Positions 1-10,420 of a stretch of DNA of 64,000 bases are shown here, in pieces (position 1 is the first letter of the stretch; each line of letters starts with the position of its first letter). Location: assembly GCA_028456385.1 (NCBI GenBank), contig JALNQF010000003.1:186001-250000 (forward strand), written 5' to 3'. The stretch comes from Ophiosphaerella korrae. Lineage: Eukaryota > Ascomycota > Dothideomycetes > Pleosporales > Phaeosphaeriaceae. The notes beneath the pieces were generated by a model. It was given only the letters and a program-made list of their open reading frames with translations, searched no databases and was not told where the DNA came from. The position numbers were made by a program, and so were the translations under genes.

Positions 1-43
1 CGAATCTTTTTATCACGGATTTTTATCACGTGCTTACACAGAT

Positions 44-517
44 TTGAGTTTCTATCAAAACCTACCTCAAATCTCACAACTGCACACGGTTGATTGCCTC
101 TTGAGTCGAGGTTCCGACGTCAATGTACAGGGTGGAAAGTATGGAAACGCACTCCAGGCGGCCTCATACCAAGGCCACGAGCAGATTGTGAAGCTGCTGC
201 TTGAAAAAGGCGCCGACGTTAACGCACAGGATGGAGAGTATGGAAACGCACTCCAGGCAGCTTTACATAGACAAAATGAGCAAATTGTAAGGCTATTGCT
301 TGACAAGGGCGCCGACGTCAACGGGCAGGGTGGATACTATGGCAACGCACTCTACGCGGCTTCATCCCAGGGAAACGAGCAGATTGTAAGGCTACTACTC
401 GACAAGGGCGCCGACGTCAACGCGCAGGGTGGAGAGTATGGTAACGCACTCCAGGCGGCTTCATACCTAAGCCACGAGCATGTTGTGAAGCTGCTACTTA
501 ATAGGGGCGCCAACTAG
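44..517 (+). CDS. Ankyrin-repeat protein fragment (C-terminal end of a larger gene)
   Basis: This open frame has about four and a half near-identical ankyrin repeats of about 33 residues. Each carries the signatures YGNALQAAS..G and QIV.LLL.KGADVNAQ. Such tandem repeats form protein-binding solenoids and are the usual C-terminal sensor of fungal NACHT-ankyrin NOD-like receptors. No P-loop or other N-terminal domain is present, so it is either the last exon of a gene that starts left of the window or a relic. The stop is at 515-517. The apparent start lies inside a stretch of about 75 bp that recurs near 37.33 kb, so the true start is uncertain. The repeats resemble each other at DNA level, which suggests recent amplification. 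Confidence 0.75.
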   Translation: MSFYQNLPQISQLHTVDCLLSRGSDVNVQGGKYGNALQAASYQGHEQIVKLLLEKGADVNAQDGEYGNALQAALHRQNEQIVRLLLDKGADVNGQGGYYGNALYAASSQGNEQIVRLLLDKGADVNAQGGEYGNALQAASYLSHEHVVKLLLNRGAN

Positions 518-932
518 CTAGTGTGGCATAGTCTATGCATAGTACATCCATAAGCATTCTTAGATCAGGAAAAGTACATTGAATCCTAGCGCGAAAATAA
601 CACTATATACAAGGCAAAGCATGCATACATACGACACGTAATACTATTAATATTAATCTACAGTAAAAACTCGCCACTATAAAAGCAGGGAAGATGGCTC
701 GCCTGCTCCTGCCACGCTCTTGCCATGAATGAACGACGCCGGGAAGGGATGTAGCGATCGTTTCCTGTGACAGAGAACGACATGCAACCCTAGCTCGCAT
801 CTCGAAGTGCGTAGACCACTCGTACCAGCTTATCCGCCAATAAACCAATTAGGGGCCTTCATAGAGGTCCGTGTTGTCAAGCTCGCCTGCTATATCCCCC
901 AGTTGAATCAGTTTGTCCCTTTTCCCAAGCCT
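518..932. other. Intergenic, no gene seen
   Basis: This stretch lies between the ankyrin fragment and the stop of the peptidase gene. Only short shadow frames are present, with no repeat or RNA gene recognised. It should hold the 3' untranslated regions of both neighbours. Confidence 0.5.
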
Positions 933-3653
933 TTACTCTCTCCCTCCCCGGGCTCTGGATCTTCGCTGCTTGGTTTTCCACGGGAAGAGTCGGCGGGAGT
1001 CTAATTTGCTGGTAGGTCTTTGATCCAGACTTCCTTTCCGGCTACGCTTGGTGTCTGCAGGCGCGGACTTTGCCGTGTCTCCAGGTCTTGTTTTTAAACC
1101 TCTGAGCTTGATAGTTTGTTTCTTTTTCGGTTGGCTACTATCTTCTTCTCCATTATTGTCCTTGCTTCGTGTGCGCGCTGGCTTGGATGTCTTTGTCGTA
1201 CTGTCGGCTTCGATCTCTTCTGTCATAGTCTTGGGTTGTGCATCCATGAGTTTTGCTTTTTTTGCCTTTTTTCCACCTTTGTCTGCATCCTTCCTCTTGC
1301 GCTTCGTTTCCGTAGGTTCTAGTATTTTTGCTGCACTGTCGCCATCCTCCTCTGCAGTCGCTGTCTTAGCTTGCGCATTCGTGCGTTTCAATTTCTTCGT
1401 CGCGTTTCCGTCTTCCTCGACATTCTTTCTCTTGCCTCGCGTTTGCTTTGTTTGATTTATTGCAATGCTCTTACTCTCCGTTTCAGTCTTCTTCTTAGGT
1501 TGTGTATTCTTGGGCTTCAATTCCTTTGCCGCGCTATCATCGTCTTCGTCGTCATCGTCTCCCCCTGACTCCTCCTCCTCCTCCTCTTCCTCCTCCTCAT
1601 CCTCATCCTCATCCTCACTTTCCTTTTTGTCTTTGTCTTTTTCTTCGTTACCCTCTGCTTCCTCACCTAAGTCTTGAGCATACTTTGTGATAAGCGGCAA
1701 CAATTCGGGTTCGTAAACCCTCATAAATTCATACCGTATCTGATCAACGCGCTTGCCAACAACACCGTTTGGAAAAACATTAGTATCTTTGCTCCAGATA
1801 TCAGTGAAAACATCATCTTCATTTTTAAGAGACGTTCTTCTATACCACTTCCAAAGCATGGCTCTAGATGTGATTTCATTATGATTCGGATTTGTGTTTC
1901 TATCCGTAACGATGTTGCGTCGTGTTTTTATCCAATCTTTGAGCTCCTCGTCAGTCATGGTTGTGAAATCTGGTAGCGGCTTGCCTATAGCGGCTTTGGG
2001 CCATGAGTTTTGGTTCTCTCTGTCCCGTAACAGGAGCTTTCTATCGCTGTTCAGAATGACGTAGTGGATACCATTGATATCCCTATGTACCGGTTTTGCC
2101 TGCTTCTTTCTTGGCTTTTTTGGCCGTACTGGTATTAGTATAGGTGCAGCCTTTAGTGGAACTGGGGCAGTTTCTGATGAAGTCTCCGTCTCTAGTGTTG
2201 ATGCAGCCTCTACCGCCCGTTCTGGTGCAGCCTTTGGTGAAGCTTGGGATGTAACCGCTGGAGGCTCACTGGATCCTTGAACTGGATCCGACTGGTAGTC
2301 ATTCGATTTCTGAACCTGATCAGATGGTTCATTTTGCAAGGCTTGTTGATTTCCAGGTCTAGTGCTCAAAAATTTTTCATAATCTTTTTGCACCTTTATA
2401 AGTTCGGCCATTGTATATCCAACAGTTGAGCGGTTAACAACAGCTGTATCTTCTTGCGCTATGGCTGCGGCCACCTCACGATCAGTCATAGCCGGTGGCT
2501 GTTCGTGCTGATCGTCATCTTGGCCACCATCCTGGTTATCATCTGGAGTAACTACTTCCTCGTATCCTCCCTCTAACTTTTTCAGGGCCTCAAAAACTGA
2601 CCGTCCTGACGTCAAGCCCAATATAGCTAGAAATGAACCCGTGAGTTTATAGGGAAGCTCACTATTCGGCTCTGAACTTTCTTGCTCGACGCGAATCGTT
2701 TCTTGTATCTCCTCTCGGATTTCCTTGGAATTCCACGCTCTCTTCGTGTCTCTTTTGAAGTCACCCGGCGCTGAATTGCGTCTCTGAAAGTGGGCATGTA
2801 GGTCTTCTAGAGCCTCGGGCTTTTCATAAACATGTTTGAGACATGCGAACATATGTGGGCCACATGCGCCTTGATCGCCTTTGAAAATGTTGTCATAGTG
2901 CTGATGAGGAACACACTTCAGTGTACTAGCCTGAAATTTTCCATGTTCTAATCCTAGGAGTACCTCATATCCGCAGAGAATTTTTCCTGCCGCCCTGCCT
3001 GCGTTGAACATGCTAGTGATGCGATGCTTATTGTCAAGCCCAACTGCACCGTCGAGCCAACGAGCTACCTGCTTCTCGGTATCGATGATCATCAGGCCCC
3101 AGTGTACTCCCTGGCCAGAAGCAGTATTTTTGAAAATTGGCACAGTGTGTTCGGTGTCATCTATAGCTGGGACATTCTCTTTTGCCTTCCCCTTTTTGTT
3201 CGTTTGATTTATTTTTCCTTCTTGTTTTTCGTTCTCCTCGTCTTTGCTCTTGCTCTCCTCACTCTCCTTTGGTTTCCCAGTCACTGCGCTTTCATCCTGT
3301 AACATGCCATCATTACATGGTACAATGATCCACCTCTTATTTGTGCTCCGTAGCTCTTCCTTGAGTTGACCAAGAAAACTAATGTCGCCTCGGCCAAGAC
3401 CAAGACCACATAAATGTTGGGAATAGAAAGTAGACACGGTAAAACAGCTTAAATCAGGGTATTGTTGTGTGAGTAAACGAAGCGAAATGTCTATAGCATC
3501 TTCCTCCATATACGACTTTTCCCCACTTGTCCGAAGAATGTTGAAAAAATCCTCCACCTTGAGGGAGAATTCGCTCGCGCCGCCTGGCCCATTGCTCAGA
3601 TAATAGCTTTGCAACCATGCATTGAGAGATTGTTGAGATTGTCCAGCAGACAT
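933..3653 (-). CDS. Ulp1/C48-like cysteine peptidase with long charged tail
   Basis: This is a single-exon 906-aa protein. The N-terminal part looks like a Ulp1-type (C48) cysteine peptidase, the fold that removes SUMO or related modifiers. The expected order of active-site residues is visible: His184 in VHWGLMIID, Asp201 in ARWLDG, then Gln261 and Cys264 in QGACGPH. An insertion of about 50 charged residues lies before the His. From about residue 370 the chain is disordered-looking, with an acidic run (E/D tract near residues 655-690) followed by several K/R-rich segments like nuclear localisation signals. A small folded part (about residues 505-640) with HYVILNSD and MLWKWYRRT sits before the acidic tract. 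Similar Ulp1-like domains with Lys/Glu-rich tails occur in fungal transposon-linked genes, so a mobile-element origin is possible. The catalytic class is fairly sure; the substrate is unknown. Confidence 0.7.
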   Translation of the reverse strand: MSAGQSQQSLNAWLQSYYLSNGPGGASEFSLKVEDFFNILRTSGEKSYMEEDAIDISLRLLTQQYPDLSCFTVSTFYSQHLCGLGLGRGDISFLGQLKEELRSTNKRWIIVPCNDGMLQDESAVTGKPKESEESKSKDEENEKQEGKINQTNKKGKAKENVPAIDDTEHTVPIFKNTASGQGVHWGLMIIDTEKQVARWLDGAVGLDNKHRITSMFNAGRAAGKILCGYEVLLGLEHGKFQASTLKCVPHQHYDNIFKGDQGACGPHMFACLKHVYEKPEALEDLHAHFQRRNSAPGDFKRDTKRAWNSKEIREEIQETIRVEQESSEPNSELPYKLTGSFLAILGLTSGRSVFEALKKLEGGYEEVVTPDDNQDGGQDDDQHEQPPAMTDREVAAAIAQEDTAVVNRSTVGYTMAELIKVQKDYEKFLSTRPGNQQALQNEPSDQVQKSNDYQSDPVQGSSEPPAVTSQASPKAAPERAVEAASTLETETSSETAPVPLKAAPILIPVRPKKPRKKQAKPVHRDINGIHYVILNSDRKLLLRDRENQNSWPKAAIGKPLPDFTTMTDEELKDWIKTRRNIVTDRNTNPNHNEITSRAMLWKWYRRTSLKNEDDVFTDIWSKDTNVFPNGVVGKRVDQIRYEFMRVYEPELLPLITKYAQDLGEEAEGNEEKDKDKKESEDEDEDEEEEEEEEEESGGDDDDEDDDSAAKELKPKNTQPKKKTETESKSIAINQTKQTRGKRKNVEEDGNATKKLKRTNAQAKTATAEEDGDSAAKILEPTETKRKRKDADKGGKKAKKAKLMDAQPKTMTEEIEADSTTKTSKPARTRSKDNNGEEDSSQPKKKQTIKLRGLKTRPGDTAKSAPADTKRSRKGSLDQRPTSKLDSRRLFPWKTKQRRSRARGGRE

Positions 3654-5617
3654 GATGGCGGATATGATTTTTTGATTTCGAATGTCTTCAGAGGCGCGTA
3701 AAACCGAGCGATTATTTTTGACCGATACGATATACTCATGAGGATCAATAATTTTATATACAGGCCGCGAGTAAAGAACAAAGCAATACCTAGAGAGCTA
3801 CAAAGCAGGCAGTCAACGGCCACACAAAGGCACCGCATAGACTGAATGAACAAGGCCTTTGTGGTGCATTGTACTCGTCGCTTATAGACAAGCGATTGTG
3901 CCCGTCTTCGAGTACCTCACGCGACATGTGGCAGAGTACGTCAACTGTGTTTGATCGGATTTGGCAGATATCTATATCGTTCTTTGACGCTTTCTTTCTC
4001 TCGGTTCAAGCCATCATCGAGTACGCCGACTTTTGGCCTTTGACCCAAAAGGTTGAATAAAATAGCATGGCTTATGCGAGATCGCACCAAGGTAGATGTG
4101 GGGTTGTTATTTGTTAGGAAGCTCCTTAGCAACATAAGCTACATGAGCTTCTGTCACAGCCTCTCTTTGTCAAATATGGGCAGTGTCTTAGCCGCCGATA
4201 TTCTTAACATCCAGGAGTTGACATACAATGTTTTCTAAGTTCTGACCTCTACAAATCGCGAAAAATAACTTACATTACGAAAAGTGTTCATACTTTTAGT
4301 GTGAATATTAGCTACATGCTCACTACCCATCGACCCATGACATTTTCAGCCACCAATTATGCACATGGCTTAAAATGCTCTCCAATTGTCCTTACTTGGC
4401 AGCTGCAGCCGGTAATTATGCAGGCGGCTCCGCATAAGCATTGGCTGAACATTCCTTATTCCCGTCACTAGCAATCACGGCTTGATAATGGTCATGCATA
4501 TGCAGACGACTTCGGGCCTCCAAGTAGATATGTGAACATAGGACGTCATCTCACACCCTTTCTCGTTCTGACCTGCATGATACCAATCCCCTGGGATACC
4601 CTTTCCGTGGTAGTAGTTCTCCGAACCCTGCTATAAAAACGTTCCGATTGCATCTAACATGGATGAACGCACCCTACGCGATATCGCCGTGTTGAATCAG
4701 CCATGATACTAGTCAGGTTACACTGCCCCGCCTCTGCTGCGGCATGCCTAACCGAGTTACGCGGCATAAATCTTACGTTGGGCTTTTCATGAATGGTCAT
4801 TTGGGCACCTGGGTGGGATTGCAGGTGATGGATGAGTACGTAAAAATAAGCACTCTCGGCAATGGATAAGCTTCTGCAGACGTAAGCATGTAATGCTTTT
4901 TCTGCAGACGTCGAGGTTGGGGCCGGAGGTGGGATAAGGCGGAGATAGTGGCTATTTCAAATAGATATCAGTGAAGGTGTGGCGGGTACGGCGTTGAAAG
5001 TAGATATGTTATGTAAATCAGCTGCTCATGGTGAGGGTAGACAGTGGGAATGAGAGCGATGACGGAGACCACGATCCTATGTTGGATCGTGTCGTCATCA
5101 AACAACAGCATTGTCTCATCACTGCAAGAAAGGTGGCAATTGGCCGGTGATGTGGTTGTGATGATAGGCTGCTAGGGTCGCGTCGCCTAGACGACGAAGG
5201 CAAAGGCTTGGCATTTAATATTTGCGCTTGACACACCGCCTGGGCTGATCTACGCTCAACGACATCAACAGGCCCTGCCACGACGCAAATCTACACTTCA
5301 CTCGCCCTGCTGCTGCTTTTGGATATTTGACTATATCCTCCCACCTGTCTGTTCTGCCCTGTCCCCACATATACACAATGGTATGTAGACCCTTCTTTCG
5401 CGCGCAATCACATGTCCCGCCCAGCGATGGGCTCTGGTTAGTCAGTCAGGACCTGCCTCTCAATAACCAAAGCCGGCCGCGACAGCCACAGCAACGGCAG
5501 CACACACAACACTCCCTTCCTGGGCTGTGCTACAAACACGCTCAGGCGCTTCTTCCTGGAAGAAAGTCACATTTGACCCCGCACACTCGAGCGTTCATTT
5601 GAAGCCGAAGAGCAGCA
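3654..5617. other. Long intergenic region between divergent genes
   Basis: About 2 kb separate the start of the C48-like gene (minus strand) from the start of the Cdc4-like gene (plus strand). No convincing coding frame is seen. Direct copies of TCTGCAGACGT occur near 4868 and 4902. The 5300-5617 part should be the promoter and leader of the light-chain gene. An ATG directly followed by GTATGT at 5378 looks like a donor site but gives no in-frame join to the coding start. Confidence 0.5.
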
Positions 5618-6155
5618 ATGGATAACAAAAACCAGGCGTCTACCAACTACCGCGAAGCATTCCAGCTTTTTGACAAGCGCGGCAACGGCAAGGTCGACCG
5701 GGCATCGCTGGGCGACCTGCTCCGTGCCTGCGGACAGAACCCAACCCTTGCGGAGATTGGCGATCTAGAGCGCGGTGTTGGTGCAGACTGTACGTGGCCT
5801 CTTTATCTGGAGAGAAGGCGGCCCTAACCCCCCAAACAGTCGACTTTGAGACCTTCTCCAAGATTCTCAACCGCCCCGGCGGCTTCCGCGAACCCTTTGA
5901 CATTGAAGAATACATCCGCGGCTTCCAGGTATTCGACAAGGACCGGTCGGGCTTTGTCGGCAAAGGCCAGATCAAGTACATTCTGACCAACCTTGGTGAG
6001 AAGATGAGCGAGGAGGAAGTCGACGAGCTGTTCAAGAGCACCATCGATGCCAGCAACAACGAGGTCGATTACAGGGGTAAGTGCCCAACCCCGCACGCAC
6101 CCCTTCCACGTCTAACAGCAGCACAGAATTCGTAAAGACGATTGCGGAGAACTAG
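5618..6155 (+). CDS. cdc4: Myosin essential light chain, Cdc4-like EF-hand protein
   Basis: Three exons, 5618-5789, 5840-6076 and 6127-6155, give a 145-aa protein. Introns of 50 nt each have GTACGT..CAG and GTAAGT..CAG ends and keep phase. The protein strongly resembles fission yeast Cdc4 (141 aa), the essential light chain of type II myosin needed for the cytokinetic ring. Shared features are AFQLFDKRGNGKV, GDLLRACGQNPTLAEI, LNRPGGF, GFQVFDKDRSGFVG and LTNLGEKMSEEEVDELF. It has the degenerate EF-hand pattern of the family, with the best-preserved loop at DKDRSGFVGKGQ. The last exon encodes only about ten residues ending VKTIAEN. The start is set by an in-frame stop at 5600-5602. It should be an essential housekeeping gene acting at septa. 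Confidence 0.95.
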
Positions 6156-6578
6156 ATTGATTCTCATCTCCTCTTCCCCTTCTTTCCATATTCTTCTCCA
6201 CATCACGACTTAGGCGATAGGCATCTAACGAAACGGGACACGGTTTTGGGACAGCATGCACAACACCGGCGTTCGATTGATCAATCAGGTTGCTTTTGGT
6301 CCACGCCCTTGCGCGGGCTTCACGAGGGAGTCATAGTCAGTCACAGTATAAGCCGTAGAAAGCAATGCAAATCGTGTATAAAAAGAACAGAAGTCTGTTT
6401 TTGGTTCCAAATGGGACGCTGTCTATGAACGCGTAGGCTTGTAGTTAGTAAGCTTGAGAAGCCTTGCGCGTCGCCAATGGGGTATCGTATGAATAAAGAA
6501 AGAAAACCCAACGAAACAAAACGCCGTGCCAAATCACCAAATCAGAATGCCGCCGTCGTGATGCCATAAACCATCCTC

Positions 6579-6609
<31 letters not shown>

Positions 6610-6671
6610 CGACTCTTACACATCCAACGCCGAGCCAGCCCAAGGGGGGGGGAGGGGGTGGGCGGTCCTCC
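6156..6671. other. Convergent intergenic region with CA microsatellite
   Basis: This region lies between the 3' ends of the light-chain and STEEP1-like genes. It contains a (CA)n run of about 30 bp at 6578-6606 and a G-rich run at 6643-6663, and should hold both terminators. No gene is seen. Confidence 0.6.
6578..6606. repeat. (CA)n microsatellite
   Basis: An uninterrupted dinucleotide run of CA lies in the 3' flank shared by the two convergent genes. It is an ordinary simple repeat. Confidence 0.95.
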
Positions 6672-7214
6672 TTACAACTTGACCTCCGCAACACTCACAG
6701 CCTGAATCCCCCCTCCACCCTTCCCCAACACCATCTCGCTCGTCGTCATAAACCCGCCGGGCAGCAAAAACACATAGTCCTCGCGGCGCCCCACGCGATC
6801 GACCGAAAACTGCTGCCAATCAAGCTGATACCCGACGACCAGCGCACACCGCCCGCAGCGCTGCAGGTAGCGCTTTTCAAAGCCGTCGGCGCTCGTAATG
6901 GTTTCGGGCGTCTTGTCGGTGCGCGTGCTGAGGAGCAGGCCGTAGTGGTCGGGGGCGGCGGCGGCGGCGGCGGGCTGGGCGGAGGGCCGGCGGGAGGAGG
7001 GGGCCGGTGGTGGGGGGAGCGGCATGATGTGTGCTTTGTCCGGGGTGTGGGCGCGTGTGGGGAGGGAGGGGAGGGGCGTGGTGGTTGCGAGGAGGAGGTG
7101 TGTGCAGAGGCAGTGGTAAGTGTAGACGGTGTTGCTTGCTTGCAGAGAGATTTTTTGCTCTGCGGTGGGGGAGGGGGTGGCGAAGAAGGGGCGGGAGGAG
7201 ACGGCGATGTCCAT
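6672..7214 (-). CDS. STEEP1/UPF0428-like small zinc-binding protein
   Basis: This is a single-exon 180-aa protein. The core matches the STEEP1 (UPF0428, human CXorf56) family: YHCLCTHLLL near residue 35, then after a Pro/Ala-rich spacer FEKRYLQRCGRCALVVGYQLD, and a final short strand region ending VAEVKL. The CLC and CGRC pairs are the likely zinc ligands. The human protein promotes STING exit from the ER. The fungal homologues have no established role, so function should not be transferred. The spacer (about residues 60-90) is low-complexity Pro/Ala and gives rise to GC-rich shadow frames on both strands. The start at 7214 is the first ATG giving a sensible N-terminus. Confidence 0.8.
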   Translation of the reverse strand: MDIAVSSRPFFATPSPTAEQKISLQASNTVYTYHCLCTHLLLATTTPLPSLPTRAHTPDKAHIMPLPPPPAPSSRRPSAQPAAAAAAPDHYGLLLSTRTDKTPETITSADGFEKRYLQRCGRCALVVGYQLDWQQFSVDRVGRREDYVFLLPGGFMTTSEMVLGKGGGGIQAVSVAEVKL

Positions 7215-8145
7215 GGTGGTGGAGTCGACGATGGTGTTTGTTGACTTTGTTGTTGGGATGGTAGCGATGGTAGTGGTGGTCGTATTACTGTTCGACTCAA
7301 CGCCCAGACTGAAAGATTGGTGGGTAGTGATTGCGGTACGGCGGCAGTGAGGTGATGCTGGGGCTTGCGCGTCTTATATCAATCAAGCGTTCGGCGTGTG
7401 TTCGGCTGACTGTGCTCCTCAAAGCTGCAAAGGTTGTGGATCCCGGCGAAGCGAAGAAGTCCGAGAAGCGCACTCTGATCTCGAAGCTGCTGGACCAACG
7501 CAAGGGGCCAAACGATGTTTATGCTTTGCTGTGCTTGCTTGTTTTGCTTGCTTTGCTGTGCTTTGACCGCAGCCCCAGCTTCGAAGCGAGCGCCGTAGTG
7601 GCTATGTGGAGCGGACACCTTGATTTGTGTGGGATTGTGCAAGCCAAGCAGCTCAAAGTGGATTCAGATGCGATGACGGAAGGCGTGCAGACAGAGTGTG
7701 TAGGGCAATTTGTTTGAGAGGCGCTGCTGCACAAAACCTTAAGTGTCAGCCAAGCACCACTATGAGAGACTCGGCGGCCGCGTTGGTGTGGTGAAAAGGC
7801 AGACGAAGCTAGCAAAGCCTAATGCGGCTGGGTGGTGGTGGTGGTGGATAAGGGGTCCACTACACGCTCCACGGAGGCACGAAGAGAGCGGCCAGTGTGG
7901 AGAGGTGAGTCGCAACGATAAGAGCAGGTCGGGGGGGAGGTCAGCCAGTCGTGCCTAGTTATACCAGAGGCCCGATTGCGCTCAGGTAAGAGCGAGGGCG
8001 TAGGCATCGCATCGTGGAGCCTTGCACACACACACACAAGGGCACCCCCACCCCACGATACCTCCACACCGCGAAGGAGTGGTGCACCCGCAAACGCGAA
8101 TGAATTTGCAGAGAAACACCACGCCGTCTCCATGGCATGTGACGC
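7215..8145. other. Divergent promoter region of STEEP1-like and HIT genes
   Basis: About 930 bp separate two genes that start back to back. The region contains TTGCTTG/TTTGCTG-rich DNA near 7520-7560, a (GGT)n run near 7830-7850 and a CA run near 8027-8040. Frames of up to 128 codons here have no family resemblance and look accidental. No RNA gene was seen. Confidence 0.5.
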
Positions 8146-8829
8146 ATGAAATGCATGGCGTTGCAGGGCCCGCTTCTAGAGCTCGGCCGTTTCGGACACC
8201 TGCTCCGCACGCCACGTCCGACTCGGAACCCGACCACTGGCCGTTTGGCGATCACTCTGCTGCGTTGCGCTGCACACATGGCGCTGACCAAGGAGGCCGT
8301 CAAGTTTGGCTCCTTTGTCGTGACCTCGCAGGTCTTCCACCAGTCGCGCCTCTCCTTTGCCATTGTCAATTTGAAGCCCCTCCTGCCAGGCCATGTCCTT
8401 GTCTCGCCGCGCCGTGTGGTGCCGCGCCTCCACGACCTGTCGGCTGCAGAGGTGCAGGACCTGTTTTTGACTGTGCAGCGCGTGTCGCGCATGGTCGAGC
8501 GTGTCTTTGATGCTTCGTCACTCAATATTGCCATCCAAGACGGCGTAGATGCTGGCCAGAGCGTGCCCCATGTTCATGCACACATTATCCCGCGTCAGGC
8601 AGACGATCTCAAAGAGAAGGGGGGTACTGACGCTATCTACGGCATGATGGAGAGTGAGGATGCCGACCTGGGAAGGCAGTTGAAGGAAAAGGAGTCTGGC
8701 CAGCATGAGAAGAGAGCCAAGTTTCCTGCCGTCGACAGCGATAGTCGACAGCCACGGAGTGATGAAGAGATGCAGCAGGAGGCAGAGTGGCTTGCAGCAG
8801 AGATGGCCAAGGACGAGCAAGCAACATGA
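8146..8829 (+). CDS. FHIT-type HIT hydrolase, diadenosine polyphosphate hydrolase
   Basis: This single-exon HIT-family protein resembles FHIT/Aph1, which splits ApppA and related dinucleotides into AMP plus a nucleotide. The start of the conserved domain is MALTKEAVKFGSF at 8278, giving 183 aa, close to fission yeast Aph1. Numbered from that Met, the key residues are Gln94 and the histidine triad His98-x-His100-x-His102 in VPHVHAHIIPR. NLKPLLPGHVLVSPRR is also typical. The frame is open to an upstream ATG at 8146, giving 227 aa; the extra 44 residues are Arg-rich with only one acidic residue and could be a mitochondrial presequence. A long charged linker before the C-terminal EEMQQEAEWLAAEMA helix is usual for fungal members. 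Confidence 0.93.
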   Translation: MKCMALQGPLLELGRFGHLLRTPRPTRNPTTGRLAITLLRCAAHMALTKEAVKFGSFVVTSQVFHQSRLSFAIVNLKPLLPGHVLVSPRRVVPRLHDLSAAEVQDLFLTVQRVSRMVERVFDASSLNIAIQDGVDAGQSVPHVHAHIIPRQADDLKEKGGTDAIYGMMESEDADLGRQLKEKESGQHEKRAKFPAVDSDSRQPRSDEEMQQEAEWLAAEMAKDEQAT

Positions 8830-10420
8830 AGCTTAGCCATGGCTGCAGACGTCTGTAGCCGTAGTGTCCATTTGTCAGCTCTGAGGTGCACCATTATGTC
8901 GAATCCGCCTTATCATCGGTCTGGTTTCTGGTCAAATGTTGTCGTAGGCGCAATCTTGAAAGTTACACCAATACACCGGCACATTTGATGTGGGAGGGTG
9001 TGTGTTACATATCATGCCAAGATGCAATTGGGCTCCGCTACATATGACAATACATCGCTATGAACTACATAAAAGAAGTATCTACCTGTGGTCGACGTTG
9101 CGATACGTCATCGATCTTACGTATATTAAGCTCCAGGATGTTCTCCACAGTATAAGCTATGCCGCAGCACCTCATTCGGTTCATATGAGCAATCGTCCCG
9201 ATCAACTGACTAAACATACGTGCCACCACAGTTTTTACATGCTTTATAACTTGCACACCGTGGCGGCAAACTCGTCACAGTCCGCCGTATCCGTCAAAGC
9301 GTAATGTACTTGCGTCGGCACAGTAAAACCAGAGCAAATCAGATTAACCCACGCAGTCTCAACTTTAATATTTCTAGATGGGATTGCTTACAGGCCACCA
9401 CCAATACCCCAGACCAGAATCCCCACAGATCGAGCAGATCTTCGCATTGCTGATCTTGGTATGGGCGTCGGGTAAGATAGCCATAGCCAACAGCAGTTCA
9501 AGACCCCGCGTCTACCGCACTCAGTATCTGGGTCTATAAACTGACTGTCACACTCCCCCCCCCCGCCAAGTTTGACGCAGTCGCCACCCCACGGGACCAA
9601 TTCACACCTAAAGCCCTCCGCTTACACAATGCCTCCTTTAGATGCATGGTAGCTTTGACCCATTTCACCCGACCATGTCGGCGGATTGGGTATTATTAAC
9701 GCCCAAATTTGGAAATGTATCCTCAGCGACCACTTAGCGAATAAGACGCCATCACAGAACTAAGTTTGATTTTTGCCAAAGTATCCTTCAACCTTTGCAT
9801 CTCACGCTCATTTAGAGGTAGAAGCTACCCACTCTGGTTTGAACCACTGCCTTGTAACGCCCGCGTAATCACGACAAATAACTACCTTTGGTCTTACGCC
9901 TGTCTGCGACAAACTCACCTAACAGTGGAAGAACCCCGTGGCACATAGTCTATACGAGTATATATCCATATATGTACATACTACGACTTTGCGATATACA
10001 GCTGGATCAACATCCCCCACAACGTTCCAACACGCTGCACATCGTGGCTGAGGACAAGCGCTAGAGCGCGGAGCATCTGCAGTTGGATGCAGGCTGTTCT
10101 GTTTGGTTGGTTAACTTAAAGAATGTTTTTGGTTTTAGTTGCTTCCGAGAAAACGGAGCAAGGATCGTCGTTTGGAGATGCCTACTCTCATTGAGGTATT
10201 GTGTAGCCGGATTTCACTACCTTTCCGGAAAGTGGCCGGCATGAACACATTACTGTTTAGCCAGAAACAGGTAGACAGGTTTTTGATTCCCGGATCTGTG
10301 TGCCTGAAATAGATTCCGGGGAAGTACACCGACCACCTTGTACTCAAGCCGGACCTCTGTCAATTTACGTAGTTTGCGCTTCAAACTTCTAATTAACACA
10401 ATGAGGCATCATTGTCCACA
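8830..10420. other. Intergenic, about 1.6 kb, no gene supported
   Basis: There is a C-run near 9556-9566 and otherwise unremarkable sequence. Short frames on both strands show no family resemblance. The right part should be the promoter of the membrane-protein gene at 10421. Confidence 0.5.

Noticed and set aside
5378..5617. Extra first exon for the Cdc4-like gene (ATG followed by GTATGT)
   Set aside because: No acceptor between the in-frame stop at 5600-5602 and the ATG at 5618 gives a phase-compatible join.
6945..7244. Gly-rich frame antisense to the STEEP1-like gene
   Set aside because: It is a mirror of the Pro/Ala-rich spacer, with low complexity and no independent support.
7331..7717. 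128-codon plus-strand frame between the STEEP1-like and HIT genes
   Set aside because: It has no domain pattern, includes Leu-rich text from a TTGCTTG repeat, and lies in a divergent promoter region.
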